NCBI RefSeq assembly: GCF_016508585.1
Contig: NZ_JADVOP010000004.1
Location: forward strand, 1-64,000
Direction: 5' to 3'
DNA from: Acinetobacter baumannii
GTDB taxonomy: Bacteria; Pseudomonadota; Gammaproteobacteria; Pseudomonadales; Moraxellaceae
Length of the DNA stretch: 64,000 bases
Part shown: piece by piece, positions 53,952-64,000 of the stretch
Layout: each line of letters starts with the position of its first letter
Numbering within the stretch: position 1 is the stretch's first letter
Notes under the pieces: model-generated
Told to the model about the DNA's origin: nothing
What the model saw: only the letters and a program-made list of their open reading frames with translations
The model's database searches: none
Program-made: the position numbers and the translations under genes

Positions 53952-54163
53952 TTAGGTTAAACACTCAATCAAACACATTCAAGTAAGTTAAAAAAACAAA
54001 TGCTTAGTGGGTTCTTTTAATCATCCCAGCGCCTCTTTTCTGATTTTTCTACAAAAACATGGTTAAAAAATTAGCACACGCCTCAGCATAAGTTTAAAAT
54101 TCGAGGCTATGCCTATTCATTGAAACCTGTACAATAAAATCAGCTTAATAAATGAGATTGAGT

Positions 54164-54790
54164 ATGTATACTGGCATTGTTCAAGGCTTAGAAAAAGTGG
54201 TCAACATCCGACATAGCGATCACTTTACAACCCTTTATATTTCCAATGAAAATCACTTTTTTGACGATATTTTTATAGGTGCAAGTGTCGCAATTGATGG
54301 AACATGCTTAACAGCAACAGGTTATGATACCGTGTTAGATACGGTATCATTTGATGTCTCCGCACTCACCATGTCATTGACCACACTACAATTTTTGAAT
54401 ATTGGTGATCAGGTCAATGTAGAAAGGTCAATTAAAGCCGGAATGGAAAATGGTGGACACAATCTTTATGGACATATTGAAGGTATGGCAACCATTCGGG
54501 ATCTTATCCATACAGGTGAGACGGTACATATTGATCTTGTCATCCCTGACGAAAATATCAAATACTTCTTTAAAAAAGGTTTTATTGGACTACAGGGTTG
54601 CAGTCTGACGGTCAATCGGGTTGATCGAAAAAATAATGAAATATCAGTGGATTTAATTCCAGAAACCTTGCGATTGACCACATTTAAACATGCTCAAGTC
54701 GGTGGAAAGCTCAATTATGAAATCGACCAAATGACCCGTACCATGGTGGATACTTTAGAAAGTATCCACCAGCGTCTTCAGGAAAACTAA
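54164..54790 (+). CDS. Riboflavin synthase alpha-chain-like protein
   Basis: This 208-residue protein has two tandem lumazine-binding domains, opening MYTGIVQGLEKVV and repeating the pattern near residue 100. GGHNLYGHIEG and GFIGLQGCSLTVN are the family patterns. The first-domain motif usually written GCCLTV is GTCLTA here. The gene is not next to other rib genes and the sequence is divergent, so it may be a second, specialised copy (or a lumazine/flavin-binding protein) rather than the main RibE. An in-frame ATG at 54152 would add four residues; the conserved family start favours 54164. Whether the catalytic set is complete needs an alignment. Confidence 0.8.
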   Translation: MYTGIVQGLEKVVNIRHSDHFTTLYISNENHFFDDIFIGASVAIDGTCLTATGYDTVLDTVSFDVSALTMSLTTLQFLNIGDQVNVERSIKAGMENGGHNLYGHIEGMATIRDLIHTGETVHIDLVIPDENIKYFFKKGFIGLQGCSLTVNRVDRKNNEISVDLIPETLRLTTFKHAQVGGKLNYEIDQMTRTMVDTLESIHQRLQEN

Positions 54791-54821
54791 AAAAGCACAT
54801 ATTTACGATGAGCTTTTTTGG
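54790..54821. terminator. Terminator between convergent genes
   Basis: An AAAAAGC/GCTTTTT stem, extended past a mismatch by CAT/ATG, lies between the riboflavin synthase-like gene and the convergent PF10118 gene. Confidence 0.75.
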
Positions 54822-54833
54822 TACTTATTTGAA

Positions 54834-55724
54834 TTAACTATAAAGCGGTGGATGAACTTCTTCTTGGAAACTTTCCATTCCATACTCATCCGCCAATTTT
54901 TCCTTCCAATAAGCAACAATCTTTGAATAATCAATTTCATCTGGATGAAAGTCAGCTTTGTAATAAGACAAATATTCTGGAATCAATGAAATCAGCATTT
55001 TGGAAATCATATAAATTCCAAAAATGTTTTGTGGGACTTTCGGCAAGCTTTTTTTCCAATCCTGCATAAACAAACGTGTTGCAGAATAGAAGGTTAAACT
55101 CGCAAAGCCCGTGGTCACATTACGCATCACTGTACGACGAGTACGGTCATCCTTATATATTGCCTGATATACATCAAAAGCCACTGCACGATGCTCAATC
55201 TCTTCGATGGCATGCCATACCCACAGTTTGACAGCATCATCATCCAAAGTGCTTAATACTTCTGGATGTCGGAGAATATAGCCACCCAATAAAGCGGTGA
55301 AGTGTTCAAATGCCGCAGTAACCGCAAGTTGCAATTTGGGATGAACACTTTTGATAAATGCATCTCGACGTGCCAACCACGCTTGGAAACTGTCTAGGTT
55401 ATAGTCATCACGGCGCCATGCATCATTAAATTCTGTATGTGCTTTGGAATGCATCGCTTCTTGCCCAATGAATGCCGCAATTTGTGCTTGCAATTTTTCA
55501 TCTGTAATTTTGTCTCGTACATTACGTACACTATGCACGAAGAATTGTTCACCAATCGGAAAGGTTGAAGACAATGCCGTAAGTAAGTGCGACATTACGG
55601 GTGAATTCGCAAAAAAATGTCTGCGAATCGCTTTAGGGTTAAAGCTTGGTTTACGGACTTTAATACCAATAGCTTTAGGACGATTTAGATATGATTTTTC
55701 TGCCGTCACTTGAACTGTTGACAT
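54834..55724 (-). CDS. PF10118 predicted metal-dependent hydrolase
   Basis: This protein of 296 residues matches the PF10118 family (ferritin-like helical fold). Candidate metal ligands are in FIGQEAMHSKAHTEFN and AIEEIEHRAVAFDVY, with paired Glu and His. A hydrophobic stretch near the C-terminus (IFGIYMISKMLISLIPEYLS) may bind membranes. Function is unknown; the family is common in Acinetobacter and Pseudomonas, often near lipid genes. The frame is open to 55775, but the ATG at 55724 with AGGA upstream gives the family-like start MSTVQVTAEK. Confidence 0.82.
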   Translation of the reverse strand: MSTVQVTAEKSYLNRPKAIGIKVRKPSFNPKAIRRHFFANSPVMSHLLTALSSTFPIGEQFFVHSVRNVRDKITDEKLQAQIAAFIGQEAMHSKAHTEFNDAWRRDDYNLDSFQAWLARRDAFIKSVHPKLQLAVTAAFEHFTALLGGYILRHPEVLSTLDDDAVKLWVWHAIEEIEHRAVAFDVYQAIYKDDRTRRTVMRNVTTGFASLTFYSATRLFMQDWKKSLPKVPQNIFGIYMISKMLISLIPEYLSYYKADFHPDEIDYSKIVAYWKEKLADEYGMESFQEEVHPPLYS

Positions 55725-56025
55725 CGGTCTAATCCTACATTTGTCTGAATTCAACCTATATTGGCATAATCTCAATATTTGTATATTGCATAATCATTCA
55801 CAGAATAGCAAAAATGCTCAGATTGTCAGAACAGTCAGATAGATATGAAAAACATCATGTTGAATTAAATATTTTATTGTTTAAAAATAAATGACTTATA
55901 AATGGATTTCATTCTTTTCAATCATTTATATTTTGTCACTAAAACCAACAAAGTTCCGACAAAAAAACAAAGCCTGCAATGATGCAGGCTTTGGAAATGG
56001 GTCTTTGGAAATTTAGCGTTTAAAG
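55725..56025. other. Gap between PF10118 gene and gltD
   Basis: About 300 bases. The left half should hold the promoter of the PF10118 gene. The right end holds the gltD terminator. Nothing else was seen. Confidence 0.5.
55962..55993 (-). terminator. Terminator of gltBD
   Basis: On the minus strand a perfect 10-bp stem AAAGCCTGCA/TGCAGGCTTT (55969-55992) is followed by a run of seven T residues, about 30 bases after the gltD stop. Confidence 0.93.
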
Positions 56026-57510
<1,485 letters not shown>

Positions 57511-57536
57511 ACCTACCTAAAATATGAGTAGTGGAA

Positions 57537-60500
57537 TTATTGTGGATCTGCTTGAGTTGTCTTCAAAAGCGTTTGCAAATTAGCAGCTTTTGGTTTCACA
57601 AGCCAGAATTTACGGCTGTAGAAATCAAACTCGTTGCGGATCTTGTACGCCCAAGCACTACCTGTTTCAGCAATATGTTCATCTAAGATGCGAAGTAGGA
57701 ATTCTTGATGTTCCTCCATTGCTTCTGTAGAAATACGGTTTAACTCAATCAATTCGTGGTTGTAGTAATCGACAAAGTCATTTTCCAAGTCAAGTACATA
57801 AGCAAAACCACCGGTCATACCCGCACCAAAGTTGTGACCTACTTTACCGAGTACAGTCACAATACCGCCAGTCATATATTCACAGCAATGATCGCCCGCA
57901 CCTTCAATTACGGCAAATGCACCAGAGTTACGAACCGCGAAACGCTCACCTGCCGTACCTGCTGCAAATAATTTACCACCAGTCGCACCGTACAAACATG
58001 TATTACCAATAATTGCTGTTTCTTGAGTTTGGAATGGTGAGCCTTTTGGTGGGAAAATCGAAACTCGACCGCCTGCCATACCTTTACCCACGTAATCGTT
58101 CGCATCACCTTCAAGGCTGATATGCAAACCACCCGCATTCCAGACACCGAGCGATTGTCCTGCCGTACCGGTTAAATTCACTTTGACCGGATGTGCTTCC
58201 ATACCCAAGTTACCATAACGTTTTGCGATTTCACCAGACAGACGCGCACCAATCGAACGGTCACAGTTACCCACAGTGAAATGGAATGCACCACCTGTAC
58301 TTGCTTCAATTGCAGGCAGCATTTCAGCGACCATTTTCTCCGCAAGAATACCTTTATCAAATGGCTCGTTGCCTTGCACTTGGCAATATTGTGCTTTACC
58401 TTCCGCTGACGGATGTGATTGCAACAACGCACTCAGGTCTAAGTGGGCATGTTTTTCTGTTTCACCTGGCAGCATTTCCAGCAGATCAGTACGACCGATC
58501 AAGTCTTTTAATGATGCTACGCCTAGCGCTGCAAGCCATTCACGTGTTTCTTCCGCAATAAAATGGAAGAAATTAATCAGCATTTCTGGCTCACCAATAT
58601 AATGCTCTTGACGTAAATGATCTTGCTGTGTTGCGACACCCGTTGCACAGTTATTCAAGTGACAAATACGCAGGTATTTACAACCCAAAGCAATCATTGG
58701 CGTTGAACCAAAACCGAAACTTTCCGCACCCAAAATTGCTGCTTTGACAACATCCAGACCCGTTTTCAAACCGCCATCTGTCTGTACACGTACTTTGCCA
58801 CGCAAATCATTGACACGAAGTGCTTGGTGCGCTTCAGAAAGCCCCAATTCCCATGGTGAACCTGCATGATGAATTGAAGATAATGGTGAAGCAGCTGTAC
58901 CTCCGTCATAACCGGAAATCGTAATGAAGTCCGCATATGCCTTAGCAACACCGGCTGCAATCGTACCTACACCAGGTTCAGAAACCAGCTTCACCGAAAC
59001 CATTGCTTGAGGATTGACTTGCTTTAAGTCAAAAATCAATTGTGATAAATCTTCAATAGAATAGATATCATGATGTGGTGGTGGAGAAATCAGTGTTACC
59101 CCCGGTACTGAGTAACGTAAACGGGCAATTAGACCATTCACTTTACCGCCAGGTAACTGACCACCTTCGCCTGGCTTCGCACCTTGCGCAACTTTAATCT
59201 GTAAAACTTCAGCCGATGTTAAATATGCAGGTGTGACCCCAAAACGACCTGAAGCGATTTGTTTAATCTTCGAATTACGGATTGTGCCATAACGTGCCGG
59301 ATCTTCACCGCCCTCACCGGAGTTAGAACGCCCGCCGATGGTGTTCATTGCGATTGCAATCGCTTCATGTGCTTCAGGTGACAATGCACCTAGAGACATA
59401 CCTGCCGAGTCAAATCGCGGTAAAATTTCTTCAACCGATTCCACTGCTTCCAATGGGATAGAATGCTCGGTTTTCAGCTTTAACAAGTCACGGATTGTCG
59501 CTATCGGACGTGTATTGACCAACTCAGCATATTCTTTAAAGTCAGCATAGTTGCCAGAGCGTACCGCTTTATGCAAAGCATTAATCACATCGGGATTAAA
59601 TGCATGGTATTCCTTGTCGAATACAAATTTGAGTAAGCCACCTTGGTCGATCGGTTTACGAGATTTCCAAGCTGTTTCCGCTAATTTTTTCTGATCATTT
59701 TCAAGATCAGTGAATGTTGCACCTTTAATACGGCTTGGTACACCTGTGAAACACTTATTCACGACTTCATCAGACAAACCAACGGCTTCAAACAGCTGAC
59801 CACCACGGTAAGAGGCAACTGTAGAAATCCCCATCTTAGACAAAACTTTAAGCAAGCCTTTCTCAATGCCTTTACGGAAATTTGCTTGTGCATGGATTGG
59901 ATCGCCCAATAACTCACCTTTTGCAATCAAGTCATTGATTACATCATATGCAAGATATGGGTAGATCGCAGTCGCACCAAAACCAAGAATAACTGCAAAT
60001 TGATGTGGATCGCGTGCTAAAGCAGTTTCAACAATAATGTTAGCATCGGTACGCAAACCTGCGTTAATCAGGAAATGATGGATTGCGCCTGTTACCATGG
60101 CAGAATTGGCAGGCAGATAACCCTGACGGATTTTCTTGTCTGAAATTACCAATAAAGTTTTGCCATCACGAATCGCCTGTGCAGATTCTTCACAGATTCT
60201 GCTGATGGCAGCTTCAAGACCTTCCGTTTCCGGATAGTTCAAATCAATGTCAGCAATTTCATAACCTTTACGACCCAAGGTACGGATTTGGTGCATTTTT
60301 GAATTGGACAATACAGGACTTGAAATAATCAAACGATCTGCATGTTCAGGTCCTTGCTCAAATACATTCTGTTCACGTCCCATACATGTCTCGAGTGACA
60401 TCACAATAGATTCACGTAATGGATCGATCGGTGGGTTTGTAACTTGAGCAAATTGTTGTCGGAAATAGTCGGTCACATGACGAACTTGACGTGACAGTAC

Positions 60501-62018
60501 CGCCATAGGGGTATCATCACCCATTGAACCTACAGCTTCTTGACCACTTTCCGCGATTGGGCGTAATAGTTGATCACGTTCTTCAAAGGTTACCATAAAC
60601 ATTTTTTGTGCTGCTTTAAGGTCATCGCCTTTTAAGCCTTGATCACATAAATATTCTTCAAGTTCCGGGCTGCCTTGTACACGAACTGAATTTTCACGTA
60701 ACCATTCACGATATGGACGCATTTTTTTCAGATGGTTACTGACATCTTTAGTATCCAGCATTTTACCTGTGAATGTATCAATCACCAGAATTTGTCCAGG
60801 TCCTACACGCCCCTTTGAAACAACATCTTCTGGCTCATAACCCCAAACACCAATTTCCGATGCCAAAGTAATGTAACCATTTTTAGTGATCACCCAGCGC
60901 GCAGGACGTAAACCATTACGGTCAAGCATACAAATCGCATGGCGACCATCTTGAATCACCAGACCTGCTGGACCATCCCATGCTTCCATGTGCTTTGAGT
61001 TGAACTCATAAAATGCACGCAAGTCAGCATCTAAAGTCTCAACGTTTTGCCAAGCAGGCGGTACCAGCATACGCAATGCACGGAATAAATCCATGCCTCC
61101 ACCCACCAGAAGCTCCAGCATGTTGTCCATACTTGAAGAGTCTGAACCTGTACGGTTTACAATCGGGTCAAGCTCAGTAATACCAGGTAATAATGGGTTT
61201 TCAAACTTGGGAGTACGTGCTATTGCCCAGTTACGGTTTGCTGTAATGGTGTTGATCTCACCATTATGTGCCAAGTAACGAAATGGCTGCGCCAGTGGCC
61301 AGCGTGGCAGTGTATTGGTTGAGAAACGCTGATGGAAAACCACAATATGAGAATCCAAACGCTCATCCGCAAGATCTGTATAGAATTCTGCAATATATGC
61401 AGGCATCATCAAACCTTTATAGCTGATGACGGTAGAACACAATGTAGTGACATAAAAATATGGATCAGCCGTCAACTGTTGCTCAGCACGGCGACGCGCC
61501 ATCAATAACTTGCGGTTGAACTCAACCTCAGTTACCCCCATTGGGCAGTTGACAAAAATTTGTTCGAAAGCAGGCAAGGACTGCATCGCAATTGAACCCA
61601 AGGCGTCATTGTTGGTGGGAATTACGCGCCAGCCAATTACACGACAGCCTTCCTCCTCAATTTCTTTAGTGAGAATTTTTTTCGCATGCACTGCAAGAGC
61701 AGGATCCAAGTTTAAAAATACTGTACCGACTGCAAAGACTTCACTCAATGTAATGTCACTGATTTTCTTTGCTTCTTCACGGAAGAATGCTTTCGGCATA
61801 GCCAAGAGTAAACCACATCCATCTCCGGTCTTACCATCTGCGGCAATACCACCTCGGTGCGTCATACAACTTAGACTATGAATCGCGGTCTTGACTAAAT
61901 CATGACTCGCATCACCCTGCATATGGGCAATCAAGCCGAAACCACAGTTATCTTTAAACTCATCCGGTTGGTATAAACCTTGAGCGGGAGCTACAGTATT
62001 AGGCGATGGCATGTGCAT
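57537..62018 (-). CDS. gltB: Glutamate synthase large (alpha) subunit
   Basis: This 1493-residue enzyme makes two glutamates from glutamine and 2-oxoglutarate. The N-terminal class II amidotransferase starts at Cys25 ([14 protein letters not shown]); the first 24 residues are the propeptide to be removed. The central domain, the FMN domain ([19 protein letters not shown] and [19 protein letters not shown], in parts) and the C-terminal beta-helix (GGxxxG repeats such as [14 protein letters not shown]) are all present. The 3Fe-4S cysteines lie in [21 protein letters not shown] lies seven bases before the ATG at 62018. It is in the order aroB-SPOR-gltB-gltD, as in Pseudomonas. Confidence 0.97.
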   Translation of the reverse strand: MHMPSPNTVAPAQGLYQPDEFKDNCGFGLIAHMQGDASHDLVKTAIHSLSCMTHRGGIAADGKTGDGCGLLLAMPKAFFREEAKKISDITLSEVFAVGTVFLNLDPALAVHAKKILTKEIEEEGCRVIGWRVIPTNNDALGSIAMQSLPAFEQIFVNCPMGVTEVEFNRKLLMARRRAEQQLTADPYFYVTTLCSTVISYKGLMMPAYIAEFYTDLADERLDSHIVVFHQRFSTNTLPRWPLAQPFRYLAHNGEINTITANRNWAIARTPKFENPLLPGITELDPIVNRTGSDSSSMDNMLELLVGGGMDLFRALRMLVPPAWQNVETLDADLRAFYEFNSKHMEAWDGPAGLVIQDGRHAICMLDRNGLRPARWVITKNGYITLASEIGVWGYEPEDVVSKGRVGPGQILVIDTFTGKMLDTKDVSNHLKKMRPYREWLRENSVRVQGSPELEEYLCDQGLKGDDLKAAQKMFMVTFEERDQLLRPIAESGQEAVGSMGDDTPMAVLSRQVRHVTDYFRQQFAQVTNPPIDPLRESIVMSLETCMGREQNVFEQGPEHADRLIISSPVLSNSKMHQIRTLGRKGYEIADIDLNYPETEGLEAAISRICEESAQAIRDGKTLLVISDKKIRQGYLPANSAMVTGAIHHFLINAGLRTDANIIVETALARDPHQFAVILGFGATAIYPYLAYDVINDLIAKGELLGDPIHAQANFRKGIEKGLLKVLSKMGISTVASYRGGQLFEAVGLSDEVVNKCFTGVPSRIKGATFTDLENDQKKLAETAWKSRKPIDQGGLLKFVFDKEYHAFNPDVINALHKAVRSGNYADFKEYAELVNTRPIATIRDLLKLKTEHSIPLEAVESVEEILPRFDSAGMSLGALSPEAHEAIAIAMNTIGGRSNSGEGGEDPARYGTIRNSKIKQIASGRFGVTPAYLTSAEVLQIKVAQGAKPGEGGQLPGGKVNGLIARLRYSVPGVTLISPPPHHDIYSIEDLSQLIFDLKQVNPQAMVSVKLVSEPGVGTIAAGVAKAYADFITISGYDGGTAASPLSSIHHAGSPWELGLSEAHQALRVNDLRGKVRVQTDGGLKTGLDVVKAAILGAESFGFGSTPMIALGCKYLRICHLNNCATGVATQQDHLRQEHYIGEPEMLINFFHFIAEETREWLAALGVASLKDLIGRTDLLEMLPGETEKHAHLDLSALLQSHPSAEGKAQYCQVQGNEPFDKGILAEKMVAEMLPAIEASTGGAFHFTVGNCDRSIGARLSGEIAKRYGNLGMEAHPVKVNLTGTAGQSLGVWNAGGLHISLEGDANDYVGKGMAGGRVSIFPPKGSPFQTQETAIIGNTCLYGATGGKLFAAGTAGERFAVRNSGAFAVIEGAGDHCCEYMTGGIVTVLGKVGHNFGAGMTGGFAYVLDLENDFVDYYNHELIELNRISTEAMEEHQEFLLRILDEHIAETGSAWAYKIRNEFDFYSRKFWLVKPKAANLQTLLKTTQADPQ

Positions 62019-62433
62019 AGCGTACCCTTCTTTCTACATAGGCCCTTGAGGGCGAAAAACATTCAAACACTAAATTACGATTTTTAAGTATTTTCGTATA
62101 CCAAGTAAACACTTAGTCTAAATTGAATACCAGTCTGTTTTTACTTTAATTGCAAAATTGTTTTACAGCTTTCGCACTGAAATAAAGCACCAACCCTGAC
62201 TTAAAATCGCACACCAACTAAATCATTTCGCTCCAAAATAGGGACAATCAACTCAATTAGCGCAACAATAAAGCAAAAAATATGCCAGTTTTTATTTTTG
62301 TTCACCAAATCGCTAAAATACAGTGAAATAAAGATCTTGATTAAAAAGTGATGTTTCTTGTAAATATATTTTTAGCACCATTATTGTGCAAATTATAAAT
62401 CTCACGATTTATTTTGCTTCATTTTAGCGCTCA
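62019..62433. other. Gap upstream of gltB
   Basis: This 415-base AT-rich gap separates the SPOR gene from gltB on the minus strand and should hold the gltB promoter and any nitrogen-responsive site. I see no clear hairpin terminator for the SPOR gene and no small gene. Confidence 0.5.
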
Positions 62434-63303
62434 TTAATTAAATGGATCACTCACTTCATGCTCTACAGGTTTCTTTTCAGTTGCAGCAGCACTCGATTCT
62501 TTCGTACCTGACGGTGCTTGAGTCGTTGAATGTGATTTTTGCACATCAACAACCTTGCCTGAGGCATCACGACGGGTAATCGTGGTCTTGGTCGTTTCAC
62601 TGCTTGTACCGGAAGGATTCGTCAATGATGATAAAGCGGATTTAGCTTGAGCCAATACGGTTTCATCTACAACTGGCAGTGGTGCTGACTTCAATTTAAC
62701 TTCATAAAGTTTATTGGCACTTGCCATTTCATCTGCACCTAAATCATTCACCAAAGAGATATATTTCTCAAATTGAATTGATTGGGGATGTATCGATGCT
62801 GGCAATTTGAGATTTAGCTGTTGTAATTGTACTTTCGCCTGATCATCAGTTTTAAATAATCCATACGCCAAAACATACTGTTCTGTTTGATTTTCACCAC
62901 TTAAACGGAAATAGATAAAATTTTTTCGATCGGCTTGTTTTTGCAAAAAACTTTGAATGACATCTTCATTCGAAGCTTTGAACAATTCGATTGTCCATGC
63001 CTTTTTATTTTCTTGAAAAAACTTTGTTCCTCGAAATTCAGCATCGTGATTGCCCGCGGTTACTACACGAGTCGTCATTTCAAGTGGACGCACTTCATCC
63101 ATTAAAGCACCCAAATGTGTTGTCGCCGCTACTTTTTCCGGTTGAATCTGGACTTGAGTTTCTTCTATCGGATTTTCCACAGTGACCAATGCTTTAGTAT
63201 CTGTGACCGCCCAAAAAATCACGGCAATCACTAGACACAGCAATCCACCAACCAACCAAATATATTGTCGAATATTTTGCCAATTTGTACGAATTGCTGC
63301 CAT
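62434..63303 (-). CDS. SPOR-domain inner-membrane protein
   Basis: This 289-residue protein has a single membrane helix at about residues 15-33 (WLVGGLLCLVIAVIFWAV) and a periplasmic SPOR domain at about 98-180 (KAWTIELFKASNEDVIQSF then YVLAYGLFKTDDQAKVQLQQ). The C-terminal third is Ser/Thr/Lys-rich and probably disordered. SPOR domains bind denuded septal peptidoglycan, so it is likely a division-site protein akin to DamX, which also lies next to aroB in other gammaproteobacteria. It starts 18 bases after aroB in the same direction. Confidence 0.85.
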   Translation of the reverse strand: MAAIRTNWQNIRQYIWLVGGLLCLVIAVIFWAVTDTKALVTVENPIEETQVQIQPEKVAATTHLGALMDEVRPLEMTTRVVTAGNHDAEFRGTKFFQENKKAWTIELFKASNEDVIQSFLQKQADRKNFIYFRLSGENQTEQYVLAYGLFKTDDQAKVQLQQLNLKLPASIHPQSIQFEKYISLVNDLGADEMASANKLYEVKLKSAPLPVVDETVLAQAKSALSSLTNPSGTSSETTKTTITRRDASGKVVDVQKSHSTTQAPSGTKESSAAATEKKPVEHEVSDPFN

Positions 63304-63321
63304 TTGAACATGAACCTTTTT

Positions 63322-64000
63322 CTATATTTGATTTGCTAAAATCGCTTGTTTCATCAACTCGACGTCAAAGTCATTGGTAATGACAGCTTGCCCAAGTTGT
63401 TTCATCAATATTAAACGAAGTTGACCATTCAACACTTTCTTATCGTGTGACATATAAGCCAAAAATTCATCTAATGGAATTTGAGGACATGCTACAGGTA
63501 ATTGTGCGCGTTGTATGATTTTTTTTGTACGTGCCAAATCATCAAATGAAATCCACCCCATACGATGAGATAAATCTGCAGCCATCACCATTCCAGTTGC
63601 AACTGCTTCACCATGCAACCAGACCCCATAACCGAGATAAGACTCAATGGCATGTCCAAAAGTATGCCCGAGATTTAACAGCGCTCGCTCACCTTGTTCT
63701 TTTTCATCATTGGCGACAATACGGGCTTTATGTGCGCAGGAACGATATACGGCTTCAGCCAATAATTCAGGATCTTGAGCAACTAGACCTTCCATATGTG
63801 CTTCCAGCCAAACAAGGAATTCCACATCTCCCAACAACGCGTATTTAATGACTTCTGCCAAGCCCGCTGAAAGTTCTCTTGGAGCTAAGGTTTTCAATTG
63901 CGCCATATCTGCTAACACCACTTGGGGTTGCTGAAATGCACCAATCATATTTTTACCCAGTGGATGATTGATTCCAGTTTTTCCACCCACACTTGAATCC
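63322..64000 (-). CDS. aroB: 3-dehydroquinate synthase (C-terminal part; cut by window edge)
   Basis: The frame is open to the window end and encodes about 226 C-terminal residues of AroB. The window edge falls at [20 protein letters not shown], the substrate and NAD-binding region. Zinc ligands are expected in [12 protein letters not shown] (Glu), [10 protein letters not shown] (His) and [14 protein letters not shown] (His), all visible. The enzyme makes 3-dehydroquinate from DAHP in the shikimate pathway. The N-terminal nucleotide-binding part lies outside the window. Confidence 0.96.
   Translation of the reverse strand, partial: DSSVGGKTGINHPLGKNMIGAFQQPQVVLADMAQLKTLAPRELSAGLAEVIKYALLGDVEFLVWLEAHMEGLVAQDPELLAEAVYRSCAHKARIVANDEKEQGERALLNLGHTFGHAIESYLGYGVWLHGEAVATGMVMAADLSHRMGWISFDDLARTKKIIQRAQLPVACPQIPLDEFLAYMSHDKKVLNGQLRLILMKQLGQAVITNDFDVELMKQAILANQI

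Overview
The window looks like a piece of an Acinetobacter chromosome. The DNA is AT-rich with low-GC codon use. Several products are typical of that genus: a VgrG of the Acinetobacter type, a two-domain polyphosphate:AMP phosphotransferase of the A. johnsonii type, a HisI-HisE fusion, and isolated gspF/gspG. Nearly all of it is core-genome housekeeping DNA. I found no prophage, insertion sequence, CRISPR array, rRNA or tRNA gene. The species cannot be fixed from sequence reading alone.

Layout, left to right. 1-634: 5' part of a type VI secretion vgrG (minus). 1-5.4 kb: tusA, the overlapping corC-lnt pair, a CsaA-like tRNA-binding protein and two small membrane proteins. 5.6-9.7 kb: gspG and gspF (minus), divergent from priA. 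9.7-10.3 kb: a gap holding what looks like a decayed minus-strand gene. 10.3-17.0 kb: a Kef-type K+/H+ antiporter, hslO (Hsp33), a DUF2147 periplasmic protein, cbpA-cbpM, a YdcH-like protein and corA. 17.1-19.8 kb: rpsO-pnp (minus) with two strong hairpins between them. 20.1-21.4 kb: a serine hydrolase of the beta-lactamase/family VIII esterase fold. 22.1-31.4 kb: recC-recB-recD (minus). 31.6-34.6 kb: a DUF697-like protein, polyphosphate:AMP phosphotransferase and a family protein of unknown function. 34.7-38.0 kb: ubiE-ubiJ-ubiB for ubiquinone synthesis. 38.1-44.0 kb: a patatin-like lipase, an FAD monooxygenase, hisIE and a Tat-exported PhoX-family lipoprotein. 44.3-47.2 kb: a UvrD/FBH1-like helicase followed by an unusual AAA ATPase. 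47.7-53.9 kb: a six-gene group 2 Mrp Na+/H+ antiporter operon. 54.2-55.7 kb: a riboflavin synthase-like protein and a PF10118 protein. 56.0-64.0 kb: aroB-SPOR-gltB-gltD (minus).

Functional themes are ion and pH homeostasis (CorA, CorC, Kef, Mrp), envelope and secretion (Lnt, GspF/G, VgrG, SPOR), protein folding under stress (Hsp33, CbpA/CbpM), DNA repair and replication restart (PriA, RecBCD, UvrD-like), ubiquinone synthesis, and nitrogen assimilation (GltBD).

The points most worth a second look: (1) the AAA ATPase at 45872-47245 has Gln where the Walker B catalytic Glu should be and a degenerate ABC signature, and it sits next to a helicase; (2) DnaA-box-like repeats form the first codons of recD, and an inverted pair lies between gltB and gltD; (3) the priA-kef gap carries a decayed gene, explained by one stop and one homopolymer frameshift, next to a perfect 11-bp inverted repeat; (4) RecC carries a compact four-cysteine cluster; (5) there are hairpins in the rpsO-pnp and mrp leaders, and a candidate small RNA or long 3' UTR downstream of recD.
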